A DNA stretch of 57,937 bases from Xylophilus sp. ASV27. GTDB lineage: Bacteria > Pseudomonadota > Gammaproteobacteria > Burkholderiales > Burkholderiaceae_C. Position 1 is the stretch's first letter; each line of letters starts with the position of its first letter. A program made the translations under genes and the position numbers. The stretch is from the NCBI RefSeq assembly GCF_016428875.1, contig NZ_JAELTO010000012.1:1-57937 (forward strand), read 5' to 3'. Positions 36,076 to 52,379 of the stretch are shown piece by piece. The notes below the pieces were generated by a model. It did no database searches. It was not told the origin of the DNA and saw nothing but the letters and a program-made list of their open reading frames with translations.

Positions 36076-36666
36076 GTGCCTGCCATTCCCCCCGATTCCG
36101 ACGCCATCGCCGACACCCAGGCCTGGCTTGAGCGCGCGGTCATCGGCCTGAACCTCTGCCCCTTCGCCAAGGCCGTCCACGTGCGCGGCCAGGTCCACTA
36201 CGCGGTCTGCGCCGCCACCGAGCCCGGCGCGCTGCTCCAGGCTCTGGAATATGAGGCAAAAAGCCTTCTAGCCCTAGAACCGTCTGGGCGTGATACTACA
36301 CTTTTGATAGCAACCGGCGGTCTGCGCGATTTCCTGGATTTCAACGCTTTCCTGGGCCGCGCCGAGCGCCTGCTGGCGCGCCGGGGCTTCGACGGCGTGC
36401 TGCAGCTCGCCAGCTTCCATCCGCACTACCAGTTCGCCGGCACCGAGGCCGACGACGCCACCAACTGCAGCAACCGCACGCCCTGGCCCACGCTGCACCT
36501 GCTGCGCGAGGCCAGCATCGACCGCGCGGTCGAGGCCTTTCCCGATCCCGAGGCGATCTTCGGCCGCAACATGGCCGTGCTCGAGCAGATGGGACTGGCC
36601 GGCTGGCAGGCGCTGGACGTGGGCCCCGGCGCGGGGGCGCGGCGGCCGGCGGGGGAGGGCGCGTGA
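36076..36666 (+). CDS. DUF1415 family protein
   Basis: A 196-residue protein of the conserved DUF1415 family, function unknown. Family marks are WLERAVIGLNLCPFAKAVHV, DTTLLIATGGLRDFLDFN, QLASFHPHYQFAGTE, NRTPWPTLHLLREASIDRAV and FPDPEAIFGRNM. Conserved Cys and His suggest an enzymatic or metal site. GTG start. Bases about 36250-36312 are strikingly less GC-rich than the rest of the gene, yet still code for sequence that aligns with the family. The stop overlaps the methyltransferase gene. Confidence 0.85.
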   Translation: MPAIPPDSDAIADTQAWLERAVIGLNLCPFAKAVHVRGQVHYAVCAATEPGALLQALEYEAKSLLALEPSGRDTTLLIATGGLRDFLDFNAFLGRAERLLARRGFDGVLQLASFHPHYQFAGTEADDATNCSNRTPWPTLHLLREASIDRAVEAFPDPEAIFGRNMAVLEQMGLAGWQALDVGPGAGARRPAGEGA

Positions 36667-37526
36667 AGAAGGCCACGGCGGCGCCCGCCCACCCGCTCGC
36701 GGACGAGCTGCGGCCCGGCCAGTCGGTCGAGCTGCTCAAGGAGCTGCACATCCTCACCCGCGAGGGCCGGCTCAACCAGGATTCCCGGCGCAAGCTCAAG
36801 CAGGTCTACCACCTGGTCCAGTTCATCGAGACCCTGCTCAAGGAACTGCCCGAAGGCGGCGCCGGCGCCACCCTGGCCGACCACGGCGCGGGCAAGTCCT
36901 ACCTGGGCTTCATCCTCTACGACCTGTTCTTCCGCGCGCTCGGCTCGGGCCACATCTACGGCATCGAGACGCGCGCCGAGCTGGTGGAGACGTCGCGCGC
37001 CCTGGCCGCGCGGCTGGGCTTTGCGCGCATGTCCTTCCTGCCGCTGTCCGTGGCCCAGGCCACCACCGACGCCACGCTGCCCGAGCGCATCGACGTCGTC
37101 ACCGCGCTGCACGCCTGCGACACCGCGACCGACGACGCCATCGCGTTCGGCCTGGCCAAGAACGCGCGCTGCATGGCGCTGGTGCCCTGCTGCCAGGCCG
37201 AGGTCGCCGCCTGCCTGCGCCAGCACAAGGCCCTGGCGCTGGCGCGCACGCCGCTGGCCGAACTCTGGCGCCACCCGCTGCACACGCGCGAACTGGGCAG
37301 CCAGCTCACCAACGTGCTGCGCTGCCTGTACCTGGAGGCCTGCGGCTACCAGGTGACCGTGACCGAGTTGGTCGGCTGGGAGCACAGCATGAAGAACGAG
37401 CTGATCATCGCCCGCCGCAGCGGCGGGCCCAGGCGCAGCGCGGCCGAGCGCCTGCGGGCGATCCTGGAGGAGTTCGGTCTGGCGTCCCTGCAGCCCGTGC
37501 GCTTTCCGCGCTTGCCGGCGGCCTGA
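36663..37526 (+). CDS. Class I SAM-dependent methyltransferase
   Basis: A 287-residue predicted methyltransferase. The SAM-binding motif I is ADHGAGKSYLGFILYDLF, motif II includes the acidic residue in YGIETRAELV, and ALHACDTATDDAI follows, as in the GSTCD/methyltransferase-domain-containing group. Later it has ARCMALVPCCQAEVA with paired Cys. The substrate is unknown; RNA or protein are both possible. GTG start at 36663, coupled to the DUF1415 gene. Confidence 0.82.
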   Translation: MKKATAAPAHPLADELRPGQSVELLKELHILTREGRLNQDSRRKLKQVYHLVQFIETLLKELPEGGAGATLADHGAGKSYLGFILYDLFFRALGSGHIYGIETRAELVETSRALAARLGFARMSFLPLSVAQATTDATLPERIDVVTALHACDTATDDAIAFGLAKNARCMALVPCCQAEVAACLRQHKALALARTPLAELWRHPLHTRELGSQLTNVLRCLYLEACGYQVTVTELVGWEHSMKNELIIARRSGGPRRSAAERLRAILEEFGLASLQPVRFPRLPAA

Positions 37527-37539
37527 GCTTGCGCCGCCC

Positions 37540-38250
37540 ATGGCCCGCCTGCCCCGCCTGGCCCTTCCCGGCCATCCGCACCACCTGATGCTGCGCGGCA
37601 ACGGCGGCCAGGCCGTGGTGCGGGACGGGCAGGATGGCGAGAGCCTGCTCGCGCTCCTGGGGGAATATGCCCAGAGCCACCGCGTGCTGCTGCATGCCTA
37701 CCTGTTCCTGCCGGACCAGGTGCACCTGCTGGCCACGCCGCAGGCGCAGGACAGCCTGCCCTTGTGGGTCCAGGGCATGAGCCGGCGCTATGTGCGCGGC
37801 TTCAATGACCGCCACGGCCGGCGCGGCACGCTCTGGGAAGGGCGTTACCGCTCGCAGGTGCTGGAGGCCGGCCGCTGGCTGCTGCCGAGCATGGTGGCGC
37901 TGGACCTGCTGCCGGTGCGCACCGGCCTGGCGCCGCAGCCGCAGGACCATGCGTGGGGCAGCCACCGGCACTACGTCGGCCTTCAGCCCGGCCGCTTCCT
38001 GACGCCGCCGGCCGTCTACTGGGAGCTGGGCAACACCCCGTTCGCGCGCGAGGCCGCCTACGCCGAACTGGTGCGCGCCGGCCTGGATGCCGCCACGCAG
38101 CTCCAACTGGAGGAGTCCTGGCGCGGCGAATGGGCGCTGGGCAGCGAGGCGTTTGTCGCATCCGCGCAAAAGCTCACACCGCGCCGCTTGCGCAAGACCC
38201 GCGCCGGCCGGCCCGCCGCACCCAGAGAAAATCCGATAAAAACTGGCTGA
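37540..38250 (+). CDS. REP-associated tyrosine transposase (RAYT)-like protein, catalytic residues apparently lost
   Basis: A 236-residue protein of the IS200-like/RAYT Y1 family. It starts MARLPRLALPGHPHHLMLRG like other RAYTs and has RRYVRGFNDRHGRRGTLWEG and GRYRSQVLE. The HUH metal motif, normally MPNHVHLL, reads LPDQVHLL here (Gln60 in place of the first His). The catalytic-Tyr region, usually YIELNPVRA or YIYINPV, reads ALDLLPVRT with no Tyr. Both losses suggest it is no longer a nuclease, or has been domesticated. Its C-terminus runs into a copy of repeat R1, and a perfect inverted repeat lies 77 bp beyond. It is not an insertion sequence itself, since no transposon ends were seen. Confidence 0.85.
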   Translation: MARLPRLALPGHPHHLMLRGNGGQAVVRDGQDGESLLALLGEYAQSHRVLLHAYLFLPDQVHLLATPQAQDSLPLWVQGMSRRYVRGFNDRHGRRGTLWEGRYRSQVLEAGRWLLPSMVALDLLPVRTGLAPQPQDHAWGSHRHYVGLQPGRFLTPPAVYWELGNTPFAREAAYAELVRAGLDAATQLQLEESWRGEWALGSEAFVASAQKLTPRRLRKTRAGRPAAPRENPIKTG

Positions 38251-38288
38251 AGCCCAGGTATATTCTTGGCTTAATGCTATGTTTTTTG
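38237..38288 (+). repeat. Dispersed repeat R1, copy 4
   Basis: Carries gataaaaactggctg, then aagcccagg, tatatt and cttggctt (one mismatch in the stem), then aatgctat. It overlaps the last codons of the RAYT-like gene and lies upstream of gltB. Confidence 0.65.
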
Positions 38289-38326
38289 ATGTGTCCCCTT
38301 ATTAATCCCCATGATTTCATTCAACA

Positions 38327-38353
38327 TTTAATTGGTATCTGACCCCAATTAAA
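38327..38353 (+). repeat. Perfect inverted repeat between the RAYT gene and gltB
   Basis: tttaattgg (38327-38335) and ccaattaaa (38345-38353) flank a 9-nt spacer, tatctgacc. The ggtatctgacccc core resembles the short palindromes often seen next to RAYT genes, and also the ggggtgcctgacccc palindrome at about 919-933. It lies 80 bp before gltB, so an operator role is also possible. Confidence 0.6.
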
Positions 38354-38432
38354 GTGCTTGGCACCGATGTTGCTGTGTCTTATGCTCGCCCTCCCCGCGA
38401 TTGACTAGCGACACCTACGACAGGAGCACGCC

Positions 38433-43178
<4,746 letters not shown>

Positions 43179-43216
43179 GGCGCGGCCCACCACCACGATA
43201 AAAAGGACACACGGTC

Positions 43217-44695
<1,479 letters not shown>

Positions 44696-44721
44696 TCGGG
44701 CTCCGGGCTTGTCGGCGGAAG

Positions 44722-44750
44722 CGGCGCCTGATCGGCGCCGTTTCTTTTTT
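44722..44750 (+). terminator. Rho-independent terminator of gltBD
   Basis: A stem cggcgcc (44722-44728) / ggcgccg (44734-44740) with a 5-nt loop is followed by tttctttttt. It lies 27 bp after the gltD stop. Confidence 0.88.
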
Positions 44751-44812
44751 GCTATTAAATTAATAGCTAGAAGCCCAGGTATATCATGGGCTTCACGCCT
44801 TTTTGGCGTGGA
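44748..44812 (+). repeat. Dispersed repeat R1, copy 5
   Basis: The AT box gctattaaattaatagct is followed by gaagccca (44770-44777), ggtatatca and tgggcttc (44787-44794), a perfect 8-bp stem. A second small hairpin, cacgcc-ttttt-ggcgtg, follows directly. It begins at the end of the gltBD terminator T tract. Confidence 0.8.
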
Positions 44813-44948
44813 TTTCTCGGCGGCGGGGCGCCTGCACGTCCGCGGCCGCGGCTTCCGTGGCAACGGCCTGGGATACATTCACCCGTGTAGGTTAAACCTG
44901 CGCCATCCCCTATGATGCCGCGCTGCCCCGTGCCTGGCCCGCTTCCTT

Positions 44949-45791
44949 ATGGACATTCCCCCGCCCGACTCCTCTTGCCCGCCGCCGCTCGTCAGCCTGC
45001 GTGACCTCAGGTTCGGCTACGGCGAGCGCGTCATCCTGGACGGGGTATCGCTGGACATTCCGCGCGGCAAGGTCACGGCGCTGATGGGCGCCTCCGGCGG
45101 CGGCAAGACCACCGTGCTGCGGCTGATCGGCGGCCAGGTCCGCGCGCAGAAGGGCCAGGTGCTGTTCGACGGCAAGGACGTGGGCGCCATGGACCAGGCC
45201 GCGCTCTACGCGGCGCGGCGGCGCATGGGCATGCTGTTCCAGTTCGGCGCGCTGTTCACCGACCTGGACGTGTTCGGCAACGTCGCCTTCCCGCTGCGCG
45301 AGCACACCGACCTGAGCGAGGATCTGATCCGCGACATCGTGCTGATGAAGCTCGATGCCGTCGGGCTGCGCGGCGCGCGCGACCTGCGGCCCAGCGAGAT
45401 CTCCGGCGGCATGGCGCGCCGCGTGGCGCTGGCCCGCGCCATCGTGCTCGACCCCGAGCTGGTGCTGTACGACGAGCCTTTCGCCGGCCTCGACCCGATT
45501 TCGCTGGGCATCGCCGCACGCCTGATCCGGCAGTTGAACGACGCCATGGCGCTGACCAGCGTGGTGGTCTCGCACGACGTGGACGAGACGCTGGCCATTG
45601 CCGACCACGTCATCGTGCTGGCGGCCGGGCGCATCGGCGCGCAGGGGTCGCCCGAGGCGATCCGTGCCAGCACCGATCCGGTGGTGCACCAGTTCATCCA
45701 CGCCGAGGCCGATGGTCCGGTGCGTTTTCACTACCCGGCGCCTGAGGCGGCGCAGGATTTCGGCCCGGTCTCCGGGAGGAAGCGCCTATGA
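44949..45791 (+). CDS. mlaF: Phospholipid ABC transporter ATP-binding protein MlaF
   Basis: ATPase of the Mla system, which moves phospholipids between the inner and outer membranes to keep outer-membrane lipid asymmetry. It has 280 residues. Walker A is GASGGGKTT, the Q-loop LFQFGALFTDLDV is typical of MlaF/Mkl, the signature is ISGGMARRVALARA (Met-Ala in place of the usual GGQ-Q, as in this subfamily), and Walker B is LVLYDEPFAGLD. First of the mlaF-E-D-A-C-B run; its stop overlaps mlaE. Confidence 0.95.
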   Translation: MDIPPPDSSCPPPLVSLRDLRFGYGERVILDGVSLDIPRGKVTALMGASGGGKTTVLRLIGGQVRAQKGQVLFDGKDVGAMDQAALYAARRRMGMLFQFGALFTDLDVFGNVAFPLREHTDLSEDLIRDIVLMKLDAVGLRGARDLRPSEISGGMARRVALARAIVLDPELVLYDEPFAGLDPISLGIAARLIRQLNDAMALTSVVVSHDVDETLAIADHVIVLAAGRIGAQGSPEAIRASTDPVVHQFIHAEADGPVRFHYPAPEAAQDFGPVSGRKRL

Positions 45792-46576
45792 GCACGCGCT
45801 GGTGGCATCCCGCCGACGTCGGCTTCGCGGTGCGCGGCAAGCTCGCCGGCATCGGCGCGGCGGCGCGGCTGTTCTGGCGCCTGCTGGCGCGCAGCGGCAC
45901 GGCGCTGCGCCGCTTCCGGCTGGTGTCCGAGCAGATCCATTTCCTGGGCAATTATTCGCTGGCGATCATCACGGTCTCGGGCCTGTTCGTCGGCTTCGTC
46001 CTCAGCCTGCAGGGCTACTACACGCTGCAGCGCTATGGCGCGGCGGATGCACTGGGGCTGCTGGTGGCGCTGTCGCTGGTGCGCGAACTGGGGCCGGTGA
46101 TCAGCGCACTGCTTTTCGCCGGGCGCGCCGGCACCTCGCTCACGGCCGAGATCGGCCTGATGAAGGCCGGCGAGCAGCTCAGCGCCATGGAGATGATGGC
46201 GATCGACCCGGTCAGCCGCATCCTCGCGCCCCGGTTCTGGGGCGGCGTGATCGCGCTGCCGCTGCTGTCGGCGGTGTTCAGCGCCGTGGGCATCATCGGC
46301 GGCTGGCTGGTCGGCGTGGTGCTGATCGGCATCGACGGCGGCGCTTTCTGGAGCCAGATGCAGGGCGGGGTCGACGTGCTGCGCGACGTCGGCAACGGCG
46401 TGCTCAAGAGCGTGGTGTTCGGGCTCACCGTGACCTTCGTCGCGCTGCTGCAGGGCTACACGGCCAAACCCACGCCCGAAGGGGTCTCGCGCGCGACGAC
46501 GCGCACCGTGGTCATGTCTTCGCTTGCCGTGCTCGGTCTGGACTTCATCCTGACCGCGCTCATGTTCAGTATTTGA
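45788..46576 (+). CDS. mlaE: Phospholipid ABC transporter permease MlaE
   Basis: Inner-membrane permease of the MlaFEDB complex (262 residues, about five or six helices). Family marks are LYSLAIITVSG-like NYSLAIITVSGLFVGFVLSL, REL GPVISALLFAGRAGTS, EIGLMKAGEQLSAMEMMAIDP and the final helix LGLDFILTALMFSI. The start overlaps mlaF. Confidence 0.95.
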   Translation: MSTRWWHPADVGFAVRGKLAGIGAAARLFWRLLARSGTALRRFRLVSEQIHFLGNYSLAIITVSGLFVGFVLSLQGYYTLQRYGAADALGLLVALSLVRELGPVISALLFAGRAGTSLTAEIGLMKAGEQLSAMEMMAIDPVSRILAPRFWGGVIALPLLSAVFSAVGIIGGWLVGVVLIGIDGGAFWSQMQGGVDVLRDVGNGVLKSVVFGLTVTFVALLQGYTAKPTPEGVSRATTRTVVMSSLAVLGLDFILTALMFSI

Positions 46577-46586
46577 GGGGTTATCA

Positions 46587-47084
46587 ATGGAACGCTCCAA
46601 AAGCGATGTGTGGGTCGGCCTGTTCGTGCTGCTCGGGCTGGCAGCCGTGCTGTTCCTGTCCCTGCAGTCGGCCAACCTGCTGCGGCTCAACTTCCAGTCC
46701 ACCTACACCGTGACCGCGCGCTTCGACAACATCGGCGGCCTCAAGCCGCAGGCGGCCGTCAAGAGCGCCGGCGTGGTGGTCGGCCGGGTGGACGGCATCA
46801 CGTTCGATGACAAGAGTTTCCAGGCATCGGTGGCCCTGTCGCTGCAGAACCGCTACAAATTCCCCAAGGACAGCTCGCTCAAGATCCTCACCAGCGGCCT
46901 GCTCGGCGAGCAGTACATCGGCATCGAGGCCGGGGCGGACGACAAGAACCTGGAGCAGGGAGACGTCATCACCACGACGCAATCGGCCGTGGTGCTGGAG
47001 AACCTCATTGGCCAGTTTCTCTTCAACAAGGCCGAGGATGGCGGAAAACCGGCACCTGGTGCCAGTCAGGGCAGCAAGAAATGA
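46587..47084 (+). CDS. mlaD: Phospholipid-binding MCE protein MlaD
   Basis: A membrane-anchored MCE-domain protein of 165 residues. One N-terminal helix (VGLFVLLGLAAVLFLSLQ) precedes a single MCE domain (YTVTARFDNIGGLKPQAAVKS to GEQYIGIEAGADD). In E. coli it forms a hexameric ring with a lipid channel above MlaE. Its stop overlaps mlaA. Confidence 0.95.
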   Translation: MERSKSDVWVGLFVLLGLAAVLFLSLQSANLLRLNFQSTYTVTARFDNIGGLKPQAAVKSAGVVVGRVDGITFDDKSFQASVALSLQNRYKFPKDSSLKILTSGLLGEQYIGIEAGADDKNLEQGDVITTTQSAVVLENLIGQFLFNKAEDGGKPAPGASQGSKK

Positions 47085-47866
47085 AAAAACACGAACAATC
47101 CCCCCGCCGCGCAGCGGCAATCGCCGCCGCGCTGGCCGCCTCGATGCTGGCCGGCGGCTGCGCCACCACCGGCGCCGAAGGCCGGGCGCCGAACCCGCGC
47201 GATCCGTTCGAGCCCTTCAACCGCGGCGTCTTCGAGTTCAACGATGCGCTGGACCGCGCCGTGTTCAAGCCGGTGGCCACCGTCTACCGCGACGTCACGC
47301 CGTCGCCGGTGCGCACCGGCGTGGGCAATTTCTTCCGCAACCTGACCGAGCCCTGGTCCTTCGTCAACAACCTGCTGCAGCTCAAGGTGCGCGATGCGGG
47401 CGAAACCTGGATCCGCTTCGCGGTCAACACCGTGTTCGGCCTGGGCGGCGTGATCGACATCGCCGGCGCCGCCGACATCGAGCGGCACCCGCAGGATTTC
47501 GGCCAGACGCTGGCCTACTATGGCGTGCCGACCGGCCCTTACCTGGTGCTGCCGCTGCTCGGGCCGTCCACGGTGCGCGGCACCGCCGCGCTGCCGGTGG
47601 ACACGGCGGGCAACCTGCTGGCCCACGTGCACGACGTGCCGGTGCGCAACTCGCTCTACGTGCTGCGCATCGTCGATACGCGCGCGAGCTTTCTGCGCGC
47701 CAGCGCGATCCTGGATGAAGCAGCACTGGACAAGTACAGCTTCACCCGTGACTCGTACCTGCAACTGCGCCGCAACCAGCCGCGCGGCGCGGATGAGGAC
47801 GGCCGTGATGCCGGTTACGAGATCGACGACAGCCGGGTGCCGACGTTCCCGCTGAAGCTCCGGTAG
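47081..47866 (+). CDS. mlaA: Outer-membrane phospholipid lipoprotein MlaA (VacJ)
   Basis: A 261-residue lipoprotein that removes misplaced phospholipids from the outer leaflet of the outer membrane. The signal peptide ends LAGGC with Cys as lipidation site. Family marks are NPRDPFEPFNRGVFEFND, FFRNLTEPWSFVNNLLQ, RFAVNTVFGLGGVIDIA and DFGQTLAYYGVPTGPYLVLP. It is inside the mla run here; in E. coli mlaA is a separate locus. Confidence 0.95.
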   Translation: MKKHEQSPRRAAAIAAALAASMLAGGCATTGAEGRAPNPRDPFEPFNRGVFEFNDALDRAVFKPVATVYRDVTPSPVRTGVGNFFRNLTEPWSFVNNLLQLKVRDAGETWIRFAVNTVFGLGGVIDIAGAADIERHPQDFGQTLAYYGVPTGPYLVLPLLGPSTVRGTAALPVDTAGNLLAHVHDVPVRNSLYVLRIVDTRASFLRASAILDEAALDKYSFTRDSYLQLRRNQPRGADEDGRDAGYEIDDSRVPTFPLKLR

Positions 47867-48002
47867 GCGGGTTTCAGCCTGTTGCATCTACGCGAGGCAC
47901 GGCCGGAACCCTCCATTCCATGTATGTTCGAACAGTGAAAGCCAGATCCGCGCGAGGGGCGCGGGGCGATCCAACTGTTGCAAGAAGTAAAGAGAGGTCA
48001 CC

Positions 48003-48641
48003 ATGAATCGACGTTCCCTGGGCCGCATGGCCGCGAGCCTGGCCGCCATGGCCGCACTGGCCCTGCCGCTGGCCGTGCGCGCGGCCGATGAAGCGCCGGA
48101 TGCGCTGATCAAGCGCCTGTCCACCGAGACGCTGGACGCGATCAAGGCCGACAGCAGCCTGCGCAGCGGCGACGTCAGCAAGGTGATCGCGCTGGTCGAC
48201 AGCAAGATCATGCCCAGCGTCAACTTCCAGCGCATGACGGCCGCCGCCGTCGGGCCGCAGTGGCGCCAGGCCACGCCCGAGCAGCGCAGCCGCCTGCAGC
48301 AGGAATTCAAGACCCTGCTGGTGCGCACCTACGCGGGCGCGCTGTCTCAGGTGAGCGACCAGAGCATCTCGGTCAAACCGCTGCGCGCCGATCCGAGCGA
48401 CAAGGAGGTGGTGGTCCGCACCGAGGTCATCGGCCGCGGCGACCCGATCCAGCTCGACTACCGCCTCGAAAAGACCCCGGGCGAGGGCGCCGGGTGGAAG
48501 ATCTACAACCTCAACGTGCTCGGCGTGTGGCTGGTGGAAACCTACCGCAGCCAGTTTGCGCAGCAGCTCAGCAATGGCGGCATCGACGGCCTGATCCAGA
48601 CGCTGGCCAAGCGCAACCAGTCCAACGACAAGAAGAGCTGA
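48003..48641 (+). CDS. mlaC: Periplasmic phospholipid-binding protein MlaC
   Basis: Soluble periplasmic shuttle between MlaA and MlaD, 212 residues with an N-terminal signal peptide (MNRRSLGRMAASLAAMAALALPLAVRA). It has the family core VDSKIMPSVNFQRMTAAAVG and the C-terminal WKIYNLNVLGVWLVETYRSQF. It has a strong ribosome binding site (AAGAGAGGTCACC). A 136-bp gap before it may hold its own promoter; I did not find a clear one. Confidence 0.94.
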   Translation: MNRRSLGRMAASLAAMAALALPLAVRAADEAPDALIKRLSTETLDAIKADSSLRSGDVSKVIALVDSKIMPSVNFQRMTAAAVGPQWRQATPEQRSRLQQEFKTLLVRTYAGALSQVSDQSISVKPLRADPSDKEVVVRTEVIGRGDPIQLDYRLEKTPGEGAGWKIYNLNVLGVWLVETYRSQFAQQLSNGGIDGLIQTLAKRNQSNDKKS

Positions 48642-48646
48642 TCCCC

Positions 48647-48985
48647 ATGGCCAAGCAGGCAGCAGCGCCAGCCGTCGCGGCGGTGGCCGACAGCCCCGCC
48701 GCGCCAGCGCAGCAGACGCTGGTGCTGCCGACCGAACTGACCCATGCACAGGCCCAGGCCTGCCTGCGCATGCTCACCCAGGGCCTCCACCCAGGGCCGC
48801 TGCCGGTGGTGGCCGATGCCTCGGCGCTGGCGAGCTTCGATTCGTCGGCACTCGCCGTGCTGCTCGCCTGCCGGCGCGAGGCGCTGTCGCTCGGGCGTGC
48901 TTTCACCGTGCGCGGCCTGCATCCGCGCCTGGCGGGTCTGGCCCGCCTGTATGGCATAGCGGAGCTGCTCCCCGCCCAGGGTTGA
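48647..48985 (+). CDS. mlaB: STAS-domain protein MlaB
   Basis: A small cytoplasmic STAS protein (112 residues) that binds MlaF and is needed for complex activity. Pattern: LPVVADASALASFDSSALAV, containing the Asp-Ser switch region of STAS domains, then LLACRREALSLGRAFTVRGL. The N-terminal 25 residues are Ala-rich. ATG at 48647, five bases after the mlaC stop. Confidence 0.88.
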   Translation: MAKQAAAPAVAAVADSPAAPAQQTLVLPTELTHAQAQACLRMLTQGLHPGPLPVVADASALASFDSSALAVLLACRREALSLGRAFTVRGLHPRLAGLARLYGIAELLPAQG

Positions 48986-49034
48986 GCGGGTCGGACGGGC
49001 CCTGCGGCCCGAGCCCGTAAAATACCGGGCTCCC

Positions 49035-49976
<942 letters not shown>

Positions 49977-49986
49977 GGCAACGCGC

Positions 49987-50745
49987 ATGACTGGCTGGCA
50001 AACGCTGTTCTACAAGGAAGTGCTGCGCTTCTGGAAGGTGGGCCTGCAGACCGTGGGCGCGCCGGTGCTCACCGCCGTGCTGTACCTGCTGGTGTTCGGC
50101 CACGCGCTGGAGGACCACGTGAAGGTCTACGGCACGGTGAGCTACACCGCCTTCCTGGTGCCCGGGCTGGTGATGATGAGCGTGCTGCAGAACGCCTTCG
50201 CCAACAGCTCGTCCTCGCTGATCCAGAGCAAGATCATGGGCAGCCTGGTGTTCGTGCTGCTCACGCCGCTGTCGCACTGGGGCTGGTTCGCGGCCTACGT
50301 CGGCTCCTCGGTGGTGCGCGGGCTGGCCGTGGGCCTGGGCGTGCTGGCCGTGACCGCGCTGTTCTTCGCCCGGCTGTCCTTCGTGGCACCGTGGTGGATC
50401 GTGGCGTTCGCGCTGCTGGGCTCGGCCTTGCTCGGCACGCTGGGCGTGCTCGCCGGGCTCTGGGCCGAGAAGTTCGACCAGATGGCGCTGTTCCAGAACT
50501 TCCTCATCATGCCGATGACCTTCCTCTCCGGCGTGTTCTATTCCATCGGCTCGCTGCCCCCGTTCTGGCAGACGGTGAGCCATCTCAACCCGTTCTTCTA
50601 CATGATCGACGGCTTTCGCTACGGCTTCTTCGGCGTCAGCGACGCCTCGCCCTGGCTGAGCCTGGCGATCGTCGGGGGCGCCCTGGTCGCGGTCAGCGCG
50701 CTGGCGCTGCACCTGCTGCGCATCGGCTACAAGATCCGAGGTTGA
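49987..50745 (+). CDS. ABC-2 type exporter permease (YadH-like)
   Basis: A 252-residue inner-membrane permease with about six helices. It has the ABC-2 signature QNFLIMPMTFLSGVFYSIGS and SHLNPFFYMIDGFRYGFFG. It starts ATG at 49987 with the exporter ATPase just upstream. The pair resembles yadG-yadH of E. coli. Confidence 0.9.
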   Translation: MTGWQTLFYKEVLRFWKVGLQTVGAPVLTAVLYLLVFGHALEDHVKVYGTVSYTAFLVPGLVMMSVLQNAFANSSSSLIQSKIMGSLVFVLLTPLSHWGWFAAYVGSSVVRGLAVGLGVLAVTALFFARLSFVAPWWIVAFALLGSALLGTLGVLAGLWAEKFDQMALFQNFLIMPMTFLSGVFYSIGSLPPFWQTVSHLNPFFYMIDGFRYGFFGVSDASPWLSLAIVGGALVAVSALALHLLRIGYKIRG

Positions 50746-50749
50746 CCAT

Positions 50750-50838
50750 GGTTCGCCCCCAGTCTGCGCGCCCTTCGTGTCGCTACGCCAACCCCCTTGC
50801 GGGGGCGGCACCGGCGGCCCGGCGAAGCCGGTTCCGCG
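50750..50838 (-). repeat. Dispersed repeat R2, copy 2
   Basis: The reverse complement begins cgcggaaccggcttcgccg and ends tgggggcgaacc. It aligns with 22088-22173 with only a few differences and small gaps. It fills nearly the whole gap between the exporter permease and ibaG. Confidence 0.8.
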
Positions 50839-50864
50839 GTGTTTTTCGATGAATTTCCACTTCC

Positions 50865-51110
50865 ATGACTGCTGACGAGCTCACTTCCATCATCCGCTCC
50901 GGCCTGGCCTGCGAGCACCTGGCGCTCGAAGGCGACGGCCGGCACTGGTTCGCCACCATCGTGTCCGCCGCCTTCGAGGGCCAGCGTCCGATCCAGCGCC
51001 ACCAGCAGGTCTACGCCACGCTGGGCAGGCGGCTGCAGACCGACGAGGTCCATGCGCTGTCCATGAAGACCTACACGCCCGCCGAGTGGGCCCGCGCGCA
51101 GAAGGGCTGA
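50865..51110 (+). CDS. ibaG: BolA family protein (IbaG/YrbA)
   Basis: An 81-residue BolA-fold protein, starting MTADELTSIIRSGLA. The core shows GRHWFATIVSAAFEGQRPI then RHQQVYATLGRRLQTDE and SMKTYTP. BolA proteins bind monothiol glutaredoxins and Fe-S clusters. Position just before murA (three bases between) matches ibaG in many Proteobacteria, and the mla-ibaG-murA linkage is conserved. Confidence 0.93.
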   Translation: MTADELTSIIRSGLACEHLALEGDGRHWFATIVSAAFEGQRPIQRHQQVYATLGRRLQTDEVHALSMKTYTPAEWARAQKG

Positions 51111-51113
51111 ACC

Positions 51114-52375
<1,262 letters not shown>

Positions 52376-52379
<4 letters not shown>

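Noticed and set aside
36250-36312. Lower-GC patch inside the DUF1415 gene, suspected in-frame R1 insertion
   Set aside because: The encoded segment, including DTTLLIATGG, aligns with conserved DUF1415 sequence from memory and adds no extra length, so it is not an insertion. The composition remains odd.
44880-44940. Near-palindrome aggttaaacct before mlaF as an operator
   Set aside because: Only 11 bp with a single central base; too short to distinguish from chance.
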